Assembly: GCA_028023455.1 (NCBI GenBank)
Contig: JAQFVV010012441.1
Span: forward strand, 6,993,125-7,057,124
Source: Epiperipatus broadwayi
Taxonomy: Eukaryota > Onychophora > Udeonychophora > Euonychophora > Peripatidae
Reading direction: 5' to 3'
DNA: 64,000 nt
The notes under the pieces are model-generated. The model was not told the origin of the DNA, made no database searches, and saw nothing but the letters and a program-made list of their open reading frames with translations. Below, one piece after another: positions 52,600 to 64,000 of the stretch. How positions within the stretch are numbered: position 1 is the stretch's first letter; every line of letters starts with the position of its first letter. Position numbers and translations under genes: made by a program.

Positions 52600-53306
52600 T
52601 TTCTTCACTTTCAGTGTATATACACCAACATTGATCCTTTTTGCAATCTTTGTCATAGAGTGTAGAAATACAACAGCACATATTTTACATGGGCCAAGCT
52701 CTGACTAACACTCATAAAGTCATGATGCATACCTATCATCAGCAAAACATCGCAATAAGAAACATTATGGAAATATATTAAAAAAACCTTCTACATTCAT
52801 AGTTCATGCAGTTACATTTATATTATATGCATACCAGTGTATTTGTTGCAGCTTTACATTCAGAAATAATACTAGACATCATCCACCTACCTTTACAAAG
52901 TATAACAATTAAGAGCCTGAGATTACAAAATTACTCCTCCAGACAACATGGTTATTTATAAAACAACCTTCCAATATATAACCAGAGCATATTGGCTTAA
53001 ATAAGCAGCGATCAATCACATCTTCACAAGCATAACAATAGATATTGTTCAATCATCTAGACACTTTCCAAGTAATCACCTAATATTGTAAATACATATT
53101 AACTAATAGACTACAGTGGTCATACCAGTATAAGAATAACAAGGGCAGCAAAAGCACCTGCAGAACTTACAAGTGAACTCATTATAAATAGAATTATTGT
53201 AATCAATGAACTATAGGCATGATTGCTCCTATAACCCATCACAATCAGATGATGTAAAATCTAATGTAACCTTTTTGAAGAATTAATAAAGATCTATCTT
53301 TGAAAC
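52600..53306 (+). pseudogene. Decayed LINE 3' end, relative of the element at 1-1244
   Basis: CNLCHRV near 52643 corresponds to the finger start CGLCHQA in the first LINE. 52808-52900 reads AVTFILYAYQCICCSFTF, then NNTRHHPPTFTK, against ATFVLYAYWCTRCTF and NNSRRHPVTFSN. The remaining frame is closed by stops. The 3' UTR ends TTTGAAAC directly before the (AAT)n tract, as in the first copy. Only the last part of ORF2 is left; RT motifs are absent. Confidence 0.7.
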
Positions 53307-53343
<37 letters not shown>

Positions 53344-53454
53344 TGATGATGATGATGATGATGATAATGATGGTGATAATAGTAGTAGTAATAGTAGCAA
53401 TAGTAGTAGCAGTAGAAGTAACCATAGCAGCAGCAGCAACAGCAGTAGCAGTAA
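53307..53454 (+). repeat. (AAT)n tail grading into mixed trinucleotides
   Basis: AAT units to about 53340, then GAT, AGT, AGC and CAGCAG runs. It is the tail of the decayed LINE. Its short ORFs on both strands are artefacts. Confidence 0.9.
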
Positions 53455-53639
53455 TAAAAAATTTCAATAAATTTATACATTTGAATATGAGAAGAGATTC
53501 ATTCTGTTTTTTATCCAAAGTTTTTAAACCTATTCACATCTTTGCAATTACCACTTTATCTATTAATTCTTATTACTTTATATATATACTACACATTCAT
53601 ATTATCAGGAACAGATCATCAGAGGTTGTAGTCTGACAT

Positions 53640-55995
53640 AATTCACATCAAAGTAGGAAAATTTTATGAACATTATATTTGATATGCCCTGTTCTGATGT
53701 AAGTACTGCCCAAAAAATATGTTACAGTTAAATTTGGGCCTATCAAGAAGCCTGTACATTTTATTACCTGAGAACTGGGTCATGAAAATCTTCATAAGCT
53801 GCCATTATGATGCCTTAAAACATTACCATCTGTCATAATAAAATTCAATAACATTATAATGTTTAAATTTGGCTCAAAAATTACAGTAAGCAAATAACAT
53901 CCATAAATGTGTCACAAGTTGCAATATAGAATTTTGTTCCAATTACAAGTAATCCATAGACTTTTACTTTTAATCTTGGTAGTCCTTAAAGTTTCACAAT
54001 TGACTAAAGAAAGATATGAAATTATCACCACTTGTAATCTGAAGTAAGTTACTTTGATTCTTATAGCATATAACCTAACAACCTGCCAAAATGAAATCTG
54101 AAAACTTTGCATATACCTGATTAAAACTTAAAACCTTCACAACATTCAAAGCAAAGTTTAGTAGTATTACTATCTGCCAAGATAATTTTAATGCATTGAG
54201 ATAAGAAAAATGGTTTATAAATTATTTTCTACCAAAATTAGTTTATTTAATTCCATGAGGCTTGCTTTGATGCTGTTATTAAAAAATGAGGATTAAAAAG
54301 TTATTCTTATCTGAAACATGCATGAAGTGTCAATTAATCAAGAAAAAGAAAGGAATAAACGTTTTAAATAAAATAAATTGCTCAGACAAACAGATTTTAC
54401 AAAGAAAAATTGATCTATCAACACTTAAAAAAAAACAACTACAGTTTATGAAAGAAATGAAAAATAATTGAAAAATATAAATTTAAAAAAATATATGAAT
54501 GAAAAAGAAATAATAGTTAAATGAGATCCGATCCTCAGATCTGTAACTAAAAGCTGAATGACAGACATATGTGACAAAGTATTGTAAAAAATAAGGATTT
54601 TAATTCAAAAAATTATGGGCATTATAGAATTACATGATGGAGGAATGCAAATGATTAAAGACTAGGAAAAGATCAACATGACATACAAAAAGGACAAAAT
54701 GTTAGACAAGAACCACAACAGATTAAAAACAAATAGAAAAATATTAACAAGAAATGAAAAAAGTATACAAGCTATGTTAAACATGAGAGAACAAGAACAG
54801 CAGTAGGGAAATAGAATTGAAATGAGAGAAAATGCTAAGTTTTGAAAATATGAATAAAACCTAAGATAAATTAGAAGTAAAAGAAAATAAAAAAAAAAAA
54901 CAATTGCCAAGATTAATAAAAATAAATCAAAAGTAATAAATGTTCTACTTGGGGACACAAAGTTGGTCAAAAGAGCCACAGAAAGAGCTAAAAAATCAAC
55001 TATTTTGAAGATTCACATAGGCTATTATAATCCCAGACAATGTATTAATAAAAGAATACATTCAGAAAGACAAATATTTCAGCAAAATAAAATAAAATAG
55101 AAAGTTCTGGAACAAGATAAACAAAAGAATAGCAAGAAATAGATGAGTATAAAATTCAGAAAGAATTCAAAAAATAAAAATAAAATGGAAACAGTAAAGA
55201 TTATGCAAAACACATACATGAAAGAAGAAAAAGATGGAAAAGAAAGAAATAGAAGAAAAGGAATATCCAGATAACTCTTCAGTTGCCATAAGATATAAAA
55301 GTCATATCATAGGTATTAAAAATGAACAAAAGTGACAGAGGTCAACATTCAATAAAATCTTAAGGAGTAAAATATTTGGCTATTAAGGACTAGTATATTA
55401 AAATGGGAAAATCTGAATGGACAAACAAAACTGATATGACAGATGAAAGCATAGTAAACAATTGAAATTGGATATAAAGAAAGTTGAATAATAATTTATT
55501 AGTTCGGAAATAAATTAAATAGAAAGTATCATTTTTATACTAATGGAGTAGATATGAAATGATTACCTCATACGGGCATAAGAGATATAGATTATTTAGG
55601 GTGAAATATGTGTATTCTTTTAAATAATAATAATGATGATAATACATGGTGTAGTAAAATAATTTTAAAAAAGGATTTACAAAGTGTGCTTAATGTAAAC
55701 TTTAATTAAAACAGAAAAACTTAAATCTAGTAAATAATTTTGTAATTAAACTTAACATTTTAAGATATGTGTTATTTCATCTACATATAATATCATGGAA
55801 AGATTTATTGTGTGGAGTTATCCATTTTATAATTATTTAAATAGAAAGCATAGAACAATTGCTAATAAAATCCAATTGCCCTAGATCAAGCGTTTAAATA
55901 AAAACTTATAGGCAAAATAAAAATATAATACATATTTTTTATCATTAAAAACCAATCAACACTTAGACAATCCCAATATCAATAACAATCAACAA
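53640..55995. other. AT-rich; purine-rich plus strand from about 54250
   Basis: 53640-54250 shows nothing. About 54250-55500 is strongly A/G-biased on the plus strand, with short open frames: 61 codons at 54286-54471, and blocks such as NVLLGDTKLVKRATERAKK near 54937. It could be the remains of an A-rich transposon ORF. I cannot assign it. Confidence 0.35.
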
Positions 55996-56078
55996 TTTCA
56001 AACTGTTGTCAAGGCAACTTTCTTTTAACAATAAAGGTAAAATCCCACCTTTATTAATGATCTAATATACTTATATAG

Positions 56079-56111
<33 letters not shown>
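55996..56111. repeat. Dispersed repeat, copy B, and (AT)n
   Basis: Shares TTGTCAAGGCAA, TTTCTTTTAA, CCCACCTTTATTAATGATCT and TATACTTATATAG with copies A and C. An (AT)n tract follows at 56081-56111. Confidence 0.55.
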
Positions 56112-56113
<2 letters not shown>

Positions 56114-56183
56114 AAATAATCCTAGTGCATAATGATAAACTGAAATAAATATCCAAATATTAAATCACACACACCCCACCCCA

Positions 56184-56316
56184 GTTAGAAATTCAGAACC
56201 ACTCTCTGTGAAACAAATATATAAATATATTGCAGTCCATATTTCAAAATTGTTAGCCTCAAGTCTAATATATTTGTATATTTGTTTCACAGAGGATGGG
56301 TTTGAATTTCTTAACC
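56184..56316. repeat. Imperfect 45-bp inverted repeat beside (TA)n
   Basis: The left arm 56184-56231 (AGAAATTCAG...CTGTGAAACAAATATA) is inverse to the right arm 56267-56313 around about 35 nt. A (TA)n microsatellite follows at 56324-56385. It explains the similar short ORFs on both strands here. Confidence 0.75.
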
Positions 56317-56322
56317 ATGTGG

Positions 56323-56323
<1 letters not shown>

Positions 56324-56385
<62 letters not shown>
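56324..56385. repeat. (TA)n microsatellite
   Basis: About 31 TA units. Confidence 0.95.
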
Positions 56386-56387
<2 letters not shown>

Positions 56388-56389
56388 GA

Positions 56390-59042
56390 CCATCTGGATG
56401 GGCACAAGGAATTGACATACTTTGTATCTGCATTGAATAGTTACATTATATTTTTAAAAAAATGAAATAGCCTTAAAATTTTAAATTTTTTTTTTGCTGG
56501 AGATTGTTTGAAGCTTAGATATGGATTGCTTATGGAGTTGATTGACCACTTTATAAGTATTCATTATTATTATTGTGGTTAGTGAAGTATTTAATGCCAG
56601 AGAGAGGGGTTGTTATTATAGGAATTGGTATATTTGGGCAGGAAAATGCAAAGTTATTTTATGTTATTGTAATATTTGGTTGAATGGTTTCAAAATCCTT
56701 TATTCATTAATACTTATCCTTTTGTCAATAATTAATAGCCATTTCAATTATATTTAGTTAGAATAGTTTAATATTTAGGTTGCAGTACATGTGCATGCAT
56801 ATATGTCTGTATTATGTTTCATTTCATTTTCATCCTTTAACAACAGCAAACAATAGTACATGTACAATAAAAACATTTAAATTACAGTAATTATCTTAAA
56901 TAATTTAACAAATATATATATATATTTCTTTCCAATGTTTAATAGATAGTTGAATCAATGGATTATTTTACAAATTAAATAAATTATTAATCATTTTTGT
57001 TTAATAGTTAATTAATATTCATTTTTCTTTCAAATTTGTAAAAGCTATTTATTTTATTACTTTTTGTCTTGATTTAATCAAAATGTTTTTTTTTTTTTTT
57101 GAAAAGATTTTTTTTTGAATATGTAATTAGCCTAGATAGAAAGGAAGTGTAGTGTAACCTTGTGAAAAAAAATGACCTTTTTGCTAAAGAGAGCTATTTT
57201 AACAAAGATCTCCAGTGAAAAAATTTGCATATTATGTAAGGTAATGGTAGCCAGAAAACAGTGGCTCATTATTGGGAAAATTAAAAAGCAGTTGCTGAAG
57301 TCAAATTGATTTTAGAAAGACTTTGGAGTAAAACATCGAAAGAATTTTAAGAAATTTGTTATGGGAATTGGTTAACTAGAATGGAATTCTAAATTTTCAA
57401 AACGTATACAGTTTATTTTGCTCTCCTCGATTTAAACGTTTTTAAATTAACCTCTTCATAACTATTGCTCTTTTAAAAATCTATGTTGATAACGTCCAGT
57501 TACACTACTTCATTTAATTGTCATCACTTAATTGTATCACTTAACCAACGTGTGTATTTTAATATATCTGGGAAACACATGCAGAACTATTTTACAGAAT
57601 ATATTTTATTTCTTCACTATTTTTCATGTTGTGTTTTTGTGAGGATTAAACATAGAATTAAGAATACACATAGTTTGATAAATCATGCCATGTTCAAATT
57701 CACCATAAAGAGATAATAGTATTTATTTATCTGGTATTTCTGGAAATAATACGTAATTTAAATGAAGGAAATAAAACATGAGTTCCTTCAAATTAAGTAT
57801 TTGCTAAGATCGAATGGAAGAATAGAAATGCGGGTAATTTTTGTTTTCTTCGATAAAGATGGAATATATAACAAAGTATTATTAATTGTGGAATTACTAA
57901 GGAACCATGGTATCTTAATTGACAATATTTGAGAATAAACCATGTGTATAATAGACTATAAAGTGTTAAATGCTACTCAAGAAAACTACTAAAATAATTA
58001 TGTATTCAATTTAGCACTACAATGGAGAATGTCTTATATTTTCCGTATAATAAAGGAGAAATTAATTGCTTGTGTGTGTCATTTGGTACCTCAAATAGAT
58101 ATGCTATGAACACTAGAGGTGCTGGGTCAGATTTAAGTTATGGTTATATTTTTTTAAGTTATCCTGCAGAAGTTATTTCATTTAAATTCAATTTGGAATG
58201 TGTCCCATATTGTTTCATAAACCCGGAGCAGAGCTTTGCAAGTGAACTTTCATTTCAAGTTACAAAACAAATAACTTTTGTTTTGTTATTTTTTTTATTG
58301 CTTGTCATTATTAATGTATATTTATGATAATAGGATTACTTATTATTATGTTTTATTGATAATTTGGGTTATTTTGATCTTCAAGATCATCTCCGAAGCA
58401 TATCCAAATGAGGAATACGCTGGTAACAATTGATTGTGTACTACTAGGTCTTATTGTTCTTTTACGAAGGTAAAAGAAAGAAATATATATATATATATTA
58501 TTACAGAGGTTTATATTTATTTTGTATACTTTATTATCTCAAAATGAGATTTTTTTTTTTAATCAACGAACGTATAATAGAAATAGTTTGTTAGATATGA
58601 AAGAAAGTTCATTCGCAATAATTATAACCATTAGATTTTAAAAAGTAACCTAAAGTTTATTCTGAATTAAAAGTTATACCTTGATCCAATATTTAATTAC
58701 CATGTTGCCTGCATAGTGTGTAATTTAGAGTTAATTTTATATATACTTTTCTTCGCGGGTGTGTGTCTGTTTTGCACAATTATAAGATTTGTTTGATGAA
58801 GTTCAGTTTGTGAATATTTTTATGTATAAATTTCGGATGCTGTCATATTCTACTGAGTTGAACAGATTAGTATGTTATCTGTATGTATTTATCTGCCAGC
58901 GTGTATTTATAATGTTCGATATTTAGAAGAGCTTTGAGAATGGAGAGAAATCTGATTACGTTATAATGTTTGTAGGGATAAAATGTTTTGCTTATTTAGT
59001 ATATGTTTTTCCATGAGTAGAGCCTAGTTTATATTATATGCG
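56390..59042. other. AT-rich spacer, nothing firmly recognised
   Basis: A plus-strand frame of 101 codons (58022-58327) has mixed composition and a hydrophobic end (FVLLFFLLLVIINVYL), like a membrane tail. It has no domain I recognise and no neighbouring exons, so it is not called. Confidence 0.3.
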
Positions 59043-59272
59043 TATGATTAAATGATATTTTTTTGAAGTTAAGTGATGTTTTCTTAGAGCCCTGGTGATG
59101 AGGAAAAAGATTCCCCACCAATAGTGTATTTAGAAGTAGATGAATTATTGTTGAAGTATGATTAAATGATGTTTAGGAAGTTATGTGATGTTTTTCTTAT
59201 ATTCTTGGTGATGAGGAAAGAGGTTTCCCACCAACAGTGTATTTAGAAGTTGATGAATTATTGTAGAAGTGT
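59043..59272. repeat. Tandem duplication, period about 114 bp
   Basis: Two copies begin GTATGATTAAATGAT (59042 and 59156). They share CTTGGTGATGAGGAAA / CCTGGTGATGAGGAAA and AGTGTATTTAGAAGT, and are moderately diverged. Confidence 0.8.
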
Positions 59273-59565
59273 TCAGTAAGAGTTATCTGCTCCTCATGTA
59301 GATTTCCCTTATAATGTATAGTCCGTATAATCATGAAAATATAGCTCTGTGTTAATTAATATGTGGCCAGATAAATTGTTAAATTAATTCTTGATGTAAT
59401 ATTAGTGTCTTATTTTATTGATGAATTACGACATTGTCTGAAATAAAGTAATTGTGTGATATTTTCTTAATGAATGGAGAATTTGTAGAAAAGATTATTT
59501 TCTATCATTGTTGCTTGACACACGCAAACACACACATAATATAAATAATATCGCGTATATAAAGT

Positions 59566-59695
59566 ATAGAGTTATTGATATTAAAATGAGAAATAAATGT
59601 TTTGAAATACATTACATTCATTTAAATAGAAGTATAAAGTTATTGAGATTAAAATGGGAAATAGATATTTTAAACTACAGTGTATTTATTTAAAT
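59566..59695. repeat. Tandem duplication, period about 69 bp
   Basis: AGAGTTATTGATATTAAAAT at 59567 and AAAGTTATTGAGATTAAAAT at 59636, each followed by GAAATA.ATGTTTT-type sequence and TTTAAATA. Confidence 0.7.
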
Positions 59696-59699
59696 AAGG

Positions 59700-60946
59700 G
59701 TTATAAATCACCAAATCATCAGAATAAACACGATTTTGTTGCTATGCATGCAGGGTATTCGTAATTGAAAGTGATTATTTAGTCAATTAGAGAAAGTTGC
59801 TTGGTTGAGAGCCAAATATAATTAATTTGATTTATTTTATTAATCAATGGTAATATCCTCTCAAAAGTATTTTTTGTGTGTTAATAATATAACATGTTGT
59901 TTATTTAGTGTCATGTGGATGAAACATGTAGACAAAGCATGTGTTCGAAGTCAGAATATTTAAGTTTTGTTGTTAATTTGTTTTGATAATAGGGATAATC
60001 CCAAACTGATGCTTAAAGTTTATTTGATAATTTAAAAATCTGTGAGACAAGTAGTCCAATTGTAAATATGTTAAACCAAATTTATTTTATTGTAATAAAT
60101 GATTTATTTTATTTGTTTAAAATCTTAAAACTGTGTCTGGAGTTATTATTGTATACATTCATGTTTTCCATTTCCACACCTCCACATTTCATAAATAAAT
60201 CATAAAATAGATCTATTATTTTAGAGTTATAATATTAAATCTGCTGGTGTCTGACAATATTGTTTTTACTTAATCCAAACATTATAAGGAACATTTGCCA
60301 CTGGATAAACGTATTAGAAAGATTGCCAAGTTAGTATATTTGTTAGATGATGATATGAAATTAAAATACCCTATTTCTGTCATTATCTTATCATTGAACA
60401 CAGTAGAATATTTTAGTCAATTTGTTTCATTACATTTTTATCATACTTTAGAATTATAATTAATGGGCCAATCTAGTTTATTTAATTCAACTGTGTTTGT
60501 TAAAATTCCCTGAGATCTTATTGTTTATTTCTTGATTGGCATTAAAGTAGATGTTTAGATTGTGATATGCCAAGTCATAGAATTGTTTGGTATTATAATT
60601 ATAGCAAGGTGATATATGTTATATTTGGATGAAGGAAGAAATTACGTTTAAAGTATATTTTAATAGACTGTACCGATAAACATTATGATTCTTTATCATA
60701 CAATTAATTAATAAAAAGGATTTACATTATATTTAGTGTTTTGTAATATTTCTTCTTTCATTTATTTATCATCATATATCTTATGAACTGCCTATAGCCT
60801 CCCACTGAGCTGAGCTGAACATAAACTTAAATATAGTCTCAATAATAGTTTGTATTATATATCTTGTTATATTGTTCTATTCATTAATAGAACTGGCACC
60901 TGGGCATTTCGCTCATGTAATGTATATGAGCAGTGTTGGGAGTGTA
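59700..60946. other. AT-rich spacer, nothing recognised
   Basis: No supported gene or repeat. Confidence 0.35.
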
Positions 60947-61690
60947 GGTTATAATATATATATATATATAATTAAAACTACCCCAAAATCCATAGGTTAT
61001 AATATATATATATATATATAATTAAAACTACCCCAAATCCAAAATTCAACCAGACCAGCATAAAAATAATATTAAAACACTACCAAAGGTTTCATTGATA
61101 CAAGCATACTTCTCAAGTGTAAAGAACTACTAAAACTACGCAATATATATAATGTTAAACATTATCCACAAATCCATTCACTTCCCATCCACCCTTAATA
61201 TTAAAAGAACTCTTAAATAAATTAATTGCCTCAGAATAATAAATTTTCAATAATAAAGATTAAAAATAAGGAGTAGTTTGAGTTTAAATGAAAGAATAAA
61301 GGTTCATAAAAGTAGAGTTAAAAATAGATATCTTAGTTCTGCTTTGTATGTCCATGAAAAAAATACAGGCCACACTATTGATTTTGATGAAGCTAAGGTT
61401 GTCTCCTTTGAGAGAAATGAAATCAAAAGAAAAATTAAAGAATCTTTATTATTGAAAATTTATTATTCTGAAGCAATTAATTTATTTAAGAGTTCTTTTA
61501 ATATTAAGGGTGGGTGGAAAGTGAATGGATTTGTGGGTAATGTTTAATATTATATATACTGTGTAGTTTTAATAGTTCTTTACACTTGAAAAGTCTGCTT
61601 GTAGCAGTGAAACCTTTGGTAGTGTTTTAATATTATTTTTATGCTGGTCTGGTTGAATGTTGGATTTGGGGTAGTTTTAATTATATATTG
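60947..61690 (+). mobile_element. PLE with an inverted copy of its own 3' end
   Basis: The left arm (about 61010-61262) is a close inverse of the right arm (61439-61690), differing at roughly 15 of 250 positions by eye. Between them lie about 180 bp holding the start of a GIY-YIG C-terminal frame, which continues into the right arm. GTTCTTTACACTTGAAAAG and GTGAAACC mark the 3' UTR in the right arm. A 48-bp tandem duplication (starts 60947 and 60995) with (TA)n precedes the left arm. The related 3' end is at 21300-21575. Confidence 0.75.
61278..61547 (+). pseudogene. PLE GIY-YIG C-terminal fragment
   Basis: 89 codons. LNERIKVHKSRVKNRY gives the R-x2-H helix after the missing YIG strand. SALYVHEKNTGHTIDFDEAK is the conserved central block (H-x6-H-x-IDFD). 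FERNEIKRKIKESLLLK is the end helix, and the rest is a family-specific tail. It keeps an open frame, but the RT and the YIG strand are absent, so it is 5'-truncated. The Met start is only the first in frame. Confidence 0.75.
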
Positions 61691-61713
61691 ACTAGTTTAG
61701 CTTTATGCTTGTA

Positions 61714-61718
<5 letters not shown>

Positions 61719-61750
<32 letters not shown>

Positions 61751-61786
61751 TACAAGCATATATATATATATATATATATAATATGG

Positions 61787-61815
<29 letters not shown>
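61719..61815. repeat. (AT)n tracts
   Basis: Three neighbouring AT runs separated by short spacers. Confidence 0.9.
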
Positions 61816-61817
<2 letters not shown>

Positions 61818-61819
<2 letters not shown>

Positions 61820-62210
61820 AAGCCAATTACTTATGGTTTTATAGGTTTATAAATTTAGATGATGCAATCAACCCTTAAGCTATCATCAATCTCAATCTGT
61901 AGTCAAGGCAATCTCCTTTATCAATAAACATGGTGCCACCTTTCTTTATTATTGATATATTTATATAGGCACTAGAGATTGTAATTTGACCAAGAAGTGT
62001 GGGATAAATAATGAAAAAAAGTTTAAACAAACTGAAAGAAGACTAATAAATATTTAATTGTAACACCCAGATTCTGAAAACTATATTTACTAAGACAATA
62101 AAGCCAATTACTCATGAATTTAATAAGTTTAAATATTTACATGACAACAATTAACCCCTAAGTTATCAACAACCTGCAGTCAAGGCACATGATACTACCT
62201 CTACTATTAT
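61818..62210. repeat. Dispersed repeat, copies C and D
   Basis: Copy C (61818-61995) starts CAAAGCCAATTACTTATGG. Copy D (62098-62210) starts AATAAAGCCAATTACTCATG. Both have CAATCAACCC / CAATTAACCC and AGTCAAGGCA. C continues with the same CCACCTTT and TATATTTATATAGG as copies A and B; D ends in an ATC/ATT microsatellite. Confidence 0.65.
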
Positions 62211-62212
62211 CA

Positions 62213-63062
62213 TCATCATCATTATTATTATTATTGTTGTTGTTGTAGTGATGGATTTTCTCCAATCAAAACATATTATCTATAACATATCTTATTGTAA
62301 ATATACTATCTGTACCATATCCTATTTAAAAATTTATCACTTGATTCAGTAGAGGCACAAATTGAATTACATAATTTTACCTTATGAGATATTAAACTAA
62401 GCACATCAATTCACAGTTAAATCAATAGCCAAAATTAAATTAAAAGCCAATCACTAATAAATGGTTTTCCTATCAAGATATATCTCACAAGTAAAAGAAA
62501 CATTTGATACTATTTAAGTTGTTTGCCTTTGATAATATCTTTGAAATCAAACTTAGTGGACTTTGTTTTCTATAAAATAAAATATTAACTAAAGGAAAGT
62601 TAAAATATTTGATATTATTACAAATATAATTTTCATTTAATATTTTTAAATTTAATGGTATAAACCAATTGTTTAAATTTTTATACTTAACGAAAATTAA
62701 ATGATATATATAATAACATCAGTTATACTTTAAAGTACTTAATCACAAATCATCAATTTATTAGTTTCTTAATAAACATAGATAATTGCTAGGTGATTGA
62801 TGATCTTAAATATTTTGAACTACATAAAATTAATGAAATTTAAAACTGTTAATAAAAGATATTATGCTGCAGGTGATCTTAAATGTATCAAATAAAATAA
62901 AAGTTTTAATTATGAGGAAGTGCAAAACAGCAAAGGTACTGCTGTAATAGAAGATATATTTCAGAAGTGGTTGTCTGTTATTATACAAGTTATTTGAGAT
63001 AAACATATTAAATTTTCTAAACATCCTAAAAGTTTTTTTAAAAGTCATATAATTAATTATTT
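62213..63062. other. Microsatellite then AT-rich spacer
   Basis: (ATC/ATT/GTT)n up to about 62250, then no supported gene or repeat. Confidence 0.4.
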
Positions 63063-63253
63063 ATTTATCTAAGGTTGTAAATATAGGAGATTTGAACTCA
63101 GACTTTCAGGTACCCTTCAACTATGCACACTATCTCATACCACTGATACACAAGGCCACATACATGTAGAAAAGACAAATAATCACCAATATACATATTT
63201 CATGCTGAACCAGCACTCATCAGTTGGTCCAGATTATCATCTCCCACACACAA

Positions 63254-63292
<39 letters not shown>

Positions 63293-63746
63293 ATCAGTGC
63301 TCAGTTTATATTAAGATAGCAAATCTTCATACTTCAATGGATAGGCTTCAACCTATTCCGATCTCCAACTCTTTAGCCATACATTCTATTGAAAATCTGA
63401 TGATGATTTTTAATAGTATGGATGGCTGAGTGTTGGAGTTTGGAGTACATTAAAGCCTGTTCATTGAAATGTGAAGATTTTCTATCTTAATATAAACTGA
63501 GCACTGATTATATATATATGTGGTGGGGGGGGGAGATGATAATCTGGACCAACTGATGAATGCTGGTTCAACACAAAATATGTATATTGGTGATAATTTA
63601 TCTTTTCTACATGTGTGTGGTAATGTGTATTAATAGTGTGAGTAGTTGAAGAATGCTTGAAAGTCTGAGTTCAAATCCCCTATATTTACAATTAAGTTCC
63701 AGGTATATAAAGAGTGCCTGTATTTCAAATATTTATCTAAGATTGT
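63063..63746. mobile_element. Palindromic retroposon, copy 2
   Basis: The element 63079-63730 is flanked by ATTTATCTAAGGTTGT (63063-63078) and ATTTATCTAAGATTGT (63731-63746), a 16-bp target duplication with one mismatch. The left arm 63079-63397 and right arm 63404-63688 are inverse with a loop of only a few bases. The (CA)n(TA)n tract 63245-63292 interrupts the left arm. The right end carries GAGTTCAAATCCC and ends CTGTATTTCAAAT, like copy 1. Copy 1 has about 170 extra bases around its centre. No ORF of its own. Confidence 0.75.
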
Positions 63747-64000
63747 TTTTTTTATTGGTAACAGTCATAAGGGAATGACCCTGATACATGTATTGTATGA
63801 ATTTATAATGCTGAGGAATATTCTCACTCTATCCTATATTTAGAATGAGAGTATTCCAAAGCTTTATAAATTTATACAGTGCATGTGTTGGTATAATTCT
63901 CTTATGACTATTAAAAATCATATAAACAAATATTCTTACTAATTTCAACAGCATGTAAATAACTTTTACTACTGCTTGCATATGCAGTGTGTATCATTAT
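63747..64000. other. AT-rich spacer, nothing recognised
   Basis: No supported gene or repeat to the window end. Confidence 0.35.

Noticed and set aside
53294-53636. Several ORFs rich in Met, Tyr, Leu or Thr repeats
   Set aside because: Frames through the trinucleotide microsatellite.
56165-56465. ORFs with Tyr-Ile repeats on both strands
   Set aside because: Frames through (TA)n and the adjoining inverted repeat.
58022-58327. 101-codon plus-strand ORF with hydrophobic C-terminus
   Set aside because: Could be a small membrane protein, but nothing beyond length supports it.

Overview
The window is AT-rich eukaryotic DNA made almost entirely of retroelements, foldback repeats and simple repeats. 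I recognise no complete host gene. Non-LTR elements, Penelope-like elements (PLEs) with GIY-YIG domains, a tRNA-derived retroposon and long (AAT)n tracts point to an animal, probably an invertebrate; nothing seen fixes the lineage. The long stretches between elements look like intergenic or intronic sequence.

Layout. 1-1244: 3' end of a LINE with a CCHC finger and an (AAT)n tail; a decayed relative lies at 52600-53340. 6734-7502: palindromic retroposon with a perfect 15-bp target duplication; a second copy ends the window (63063-63746). 8182-8651: a perfect 42-bp inverted repeat inside or beside a small TIR element. 8782-10725 and 23562-26456: two minus-strand RTE-type LINEs, both broken. 11668-12245: another large foldback. 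12324-20198: a near-intact LTR retrotransposon with very long (2.7 kb), almost identical LTRs and a single 362-codon ORF, with no sign of protease, RT or integrase. 26908-27035: tRNA-Val-like retroposon with an 11-bp target duplication. 31461-32295: TA-flanked TIR element. PLE fragments lie at 20640-22310, 32900-36840, 41612-42345 and 60947-61690. Many carry inverted pieces of themselves, and two have a hammerhead-ribozyme-like core.

How the parts may relate: the LINEs and PLEs are the likely machinery sources. The tRNA-like element and the palindromic retroposons lack visible coding sequence and have LINE-style target duplications, so they probably used a LINE in trans. The gag-only LTR element would need pol from another element. 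The recent activity visible is the LTR element (about nine differences between LTRs, counted by eye). The LINE and PLE copies are all damaged by stops, frameshifts, truncation or 5' inversion.

The strongest candidates for something undescribed are the palindromic retroposon family and the gag-only long-LTR element. The habit of the PLEs of carrying an inverted copy of their 3' end comes next. All family calls are by eye from motifs and comparison within the window; no database search was done.
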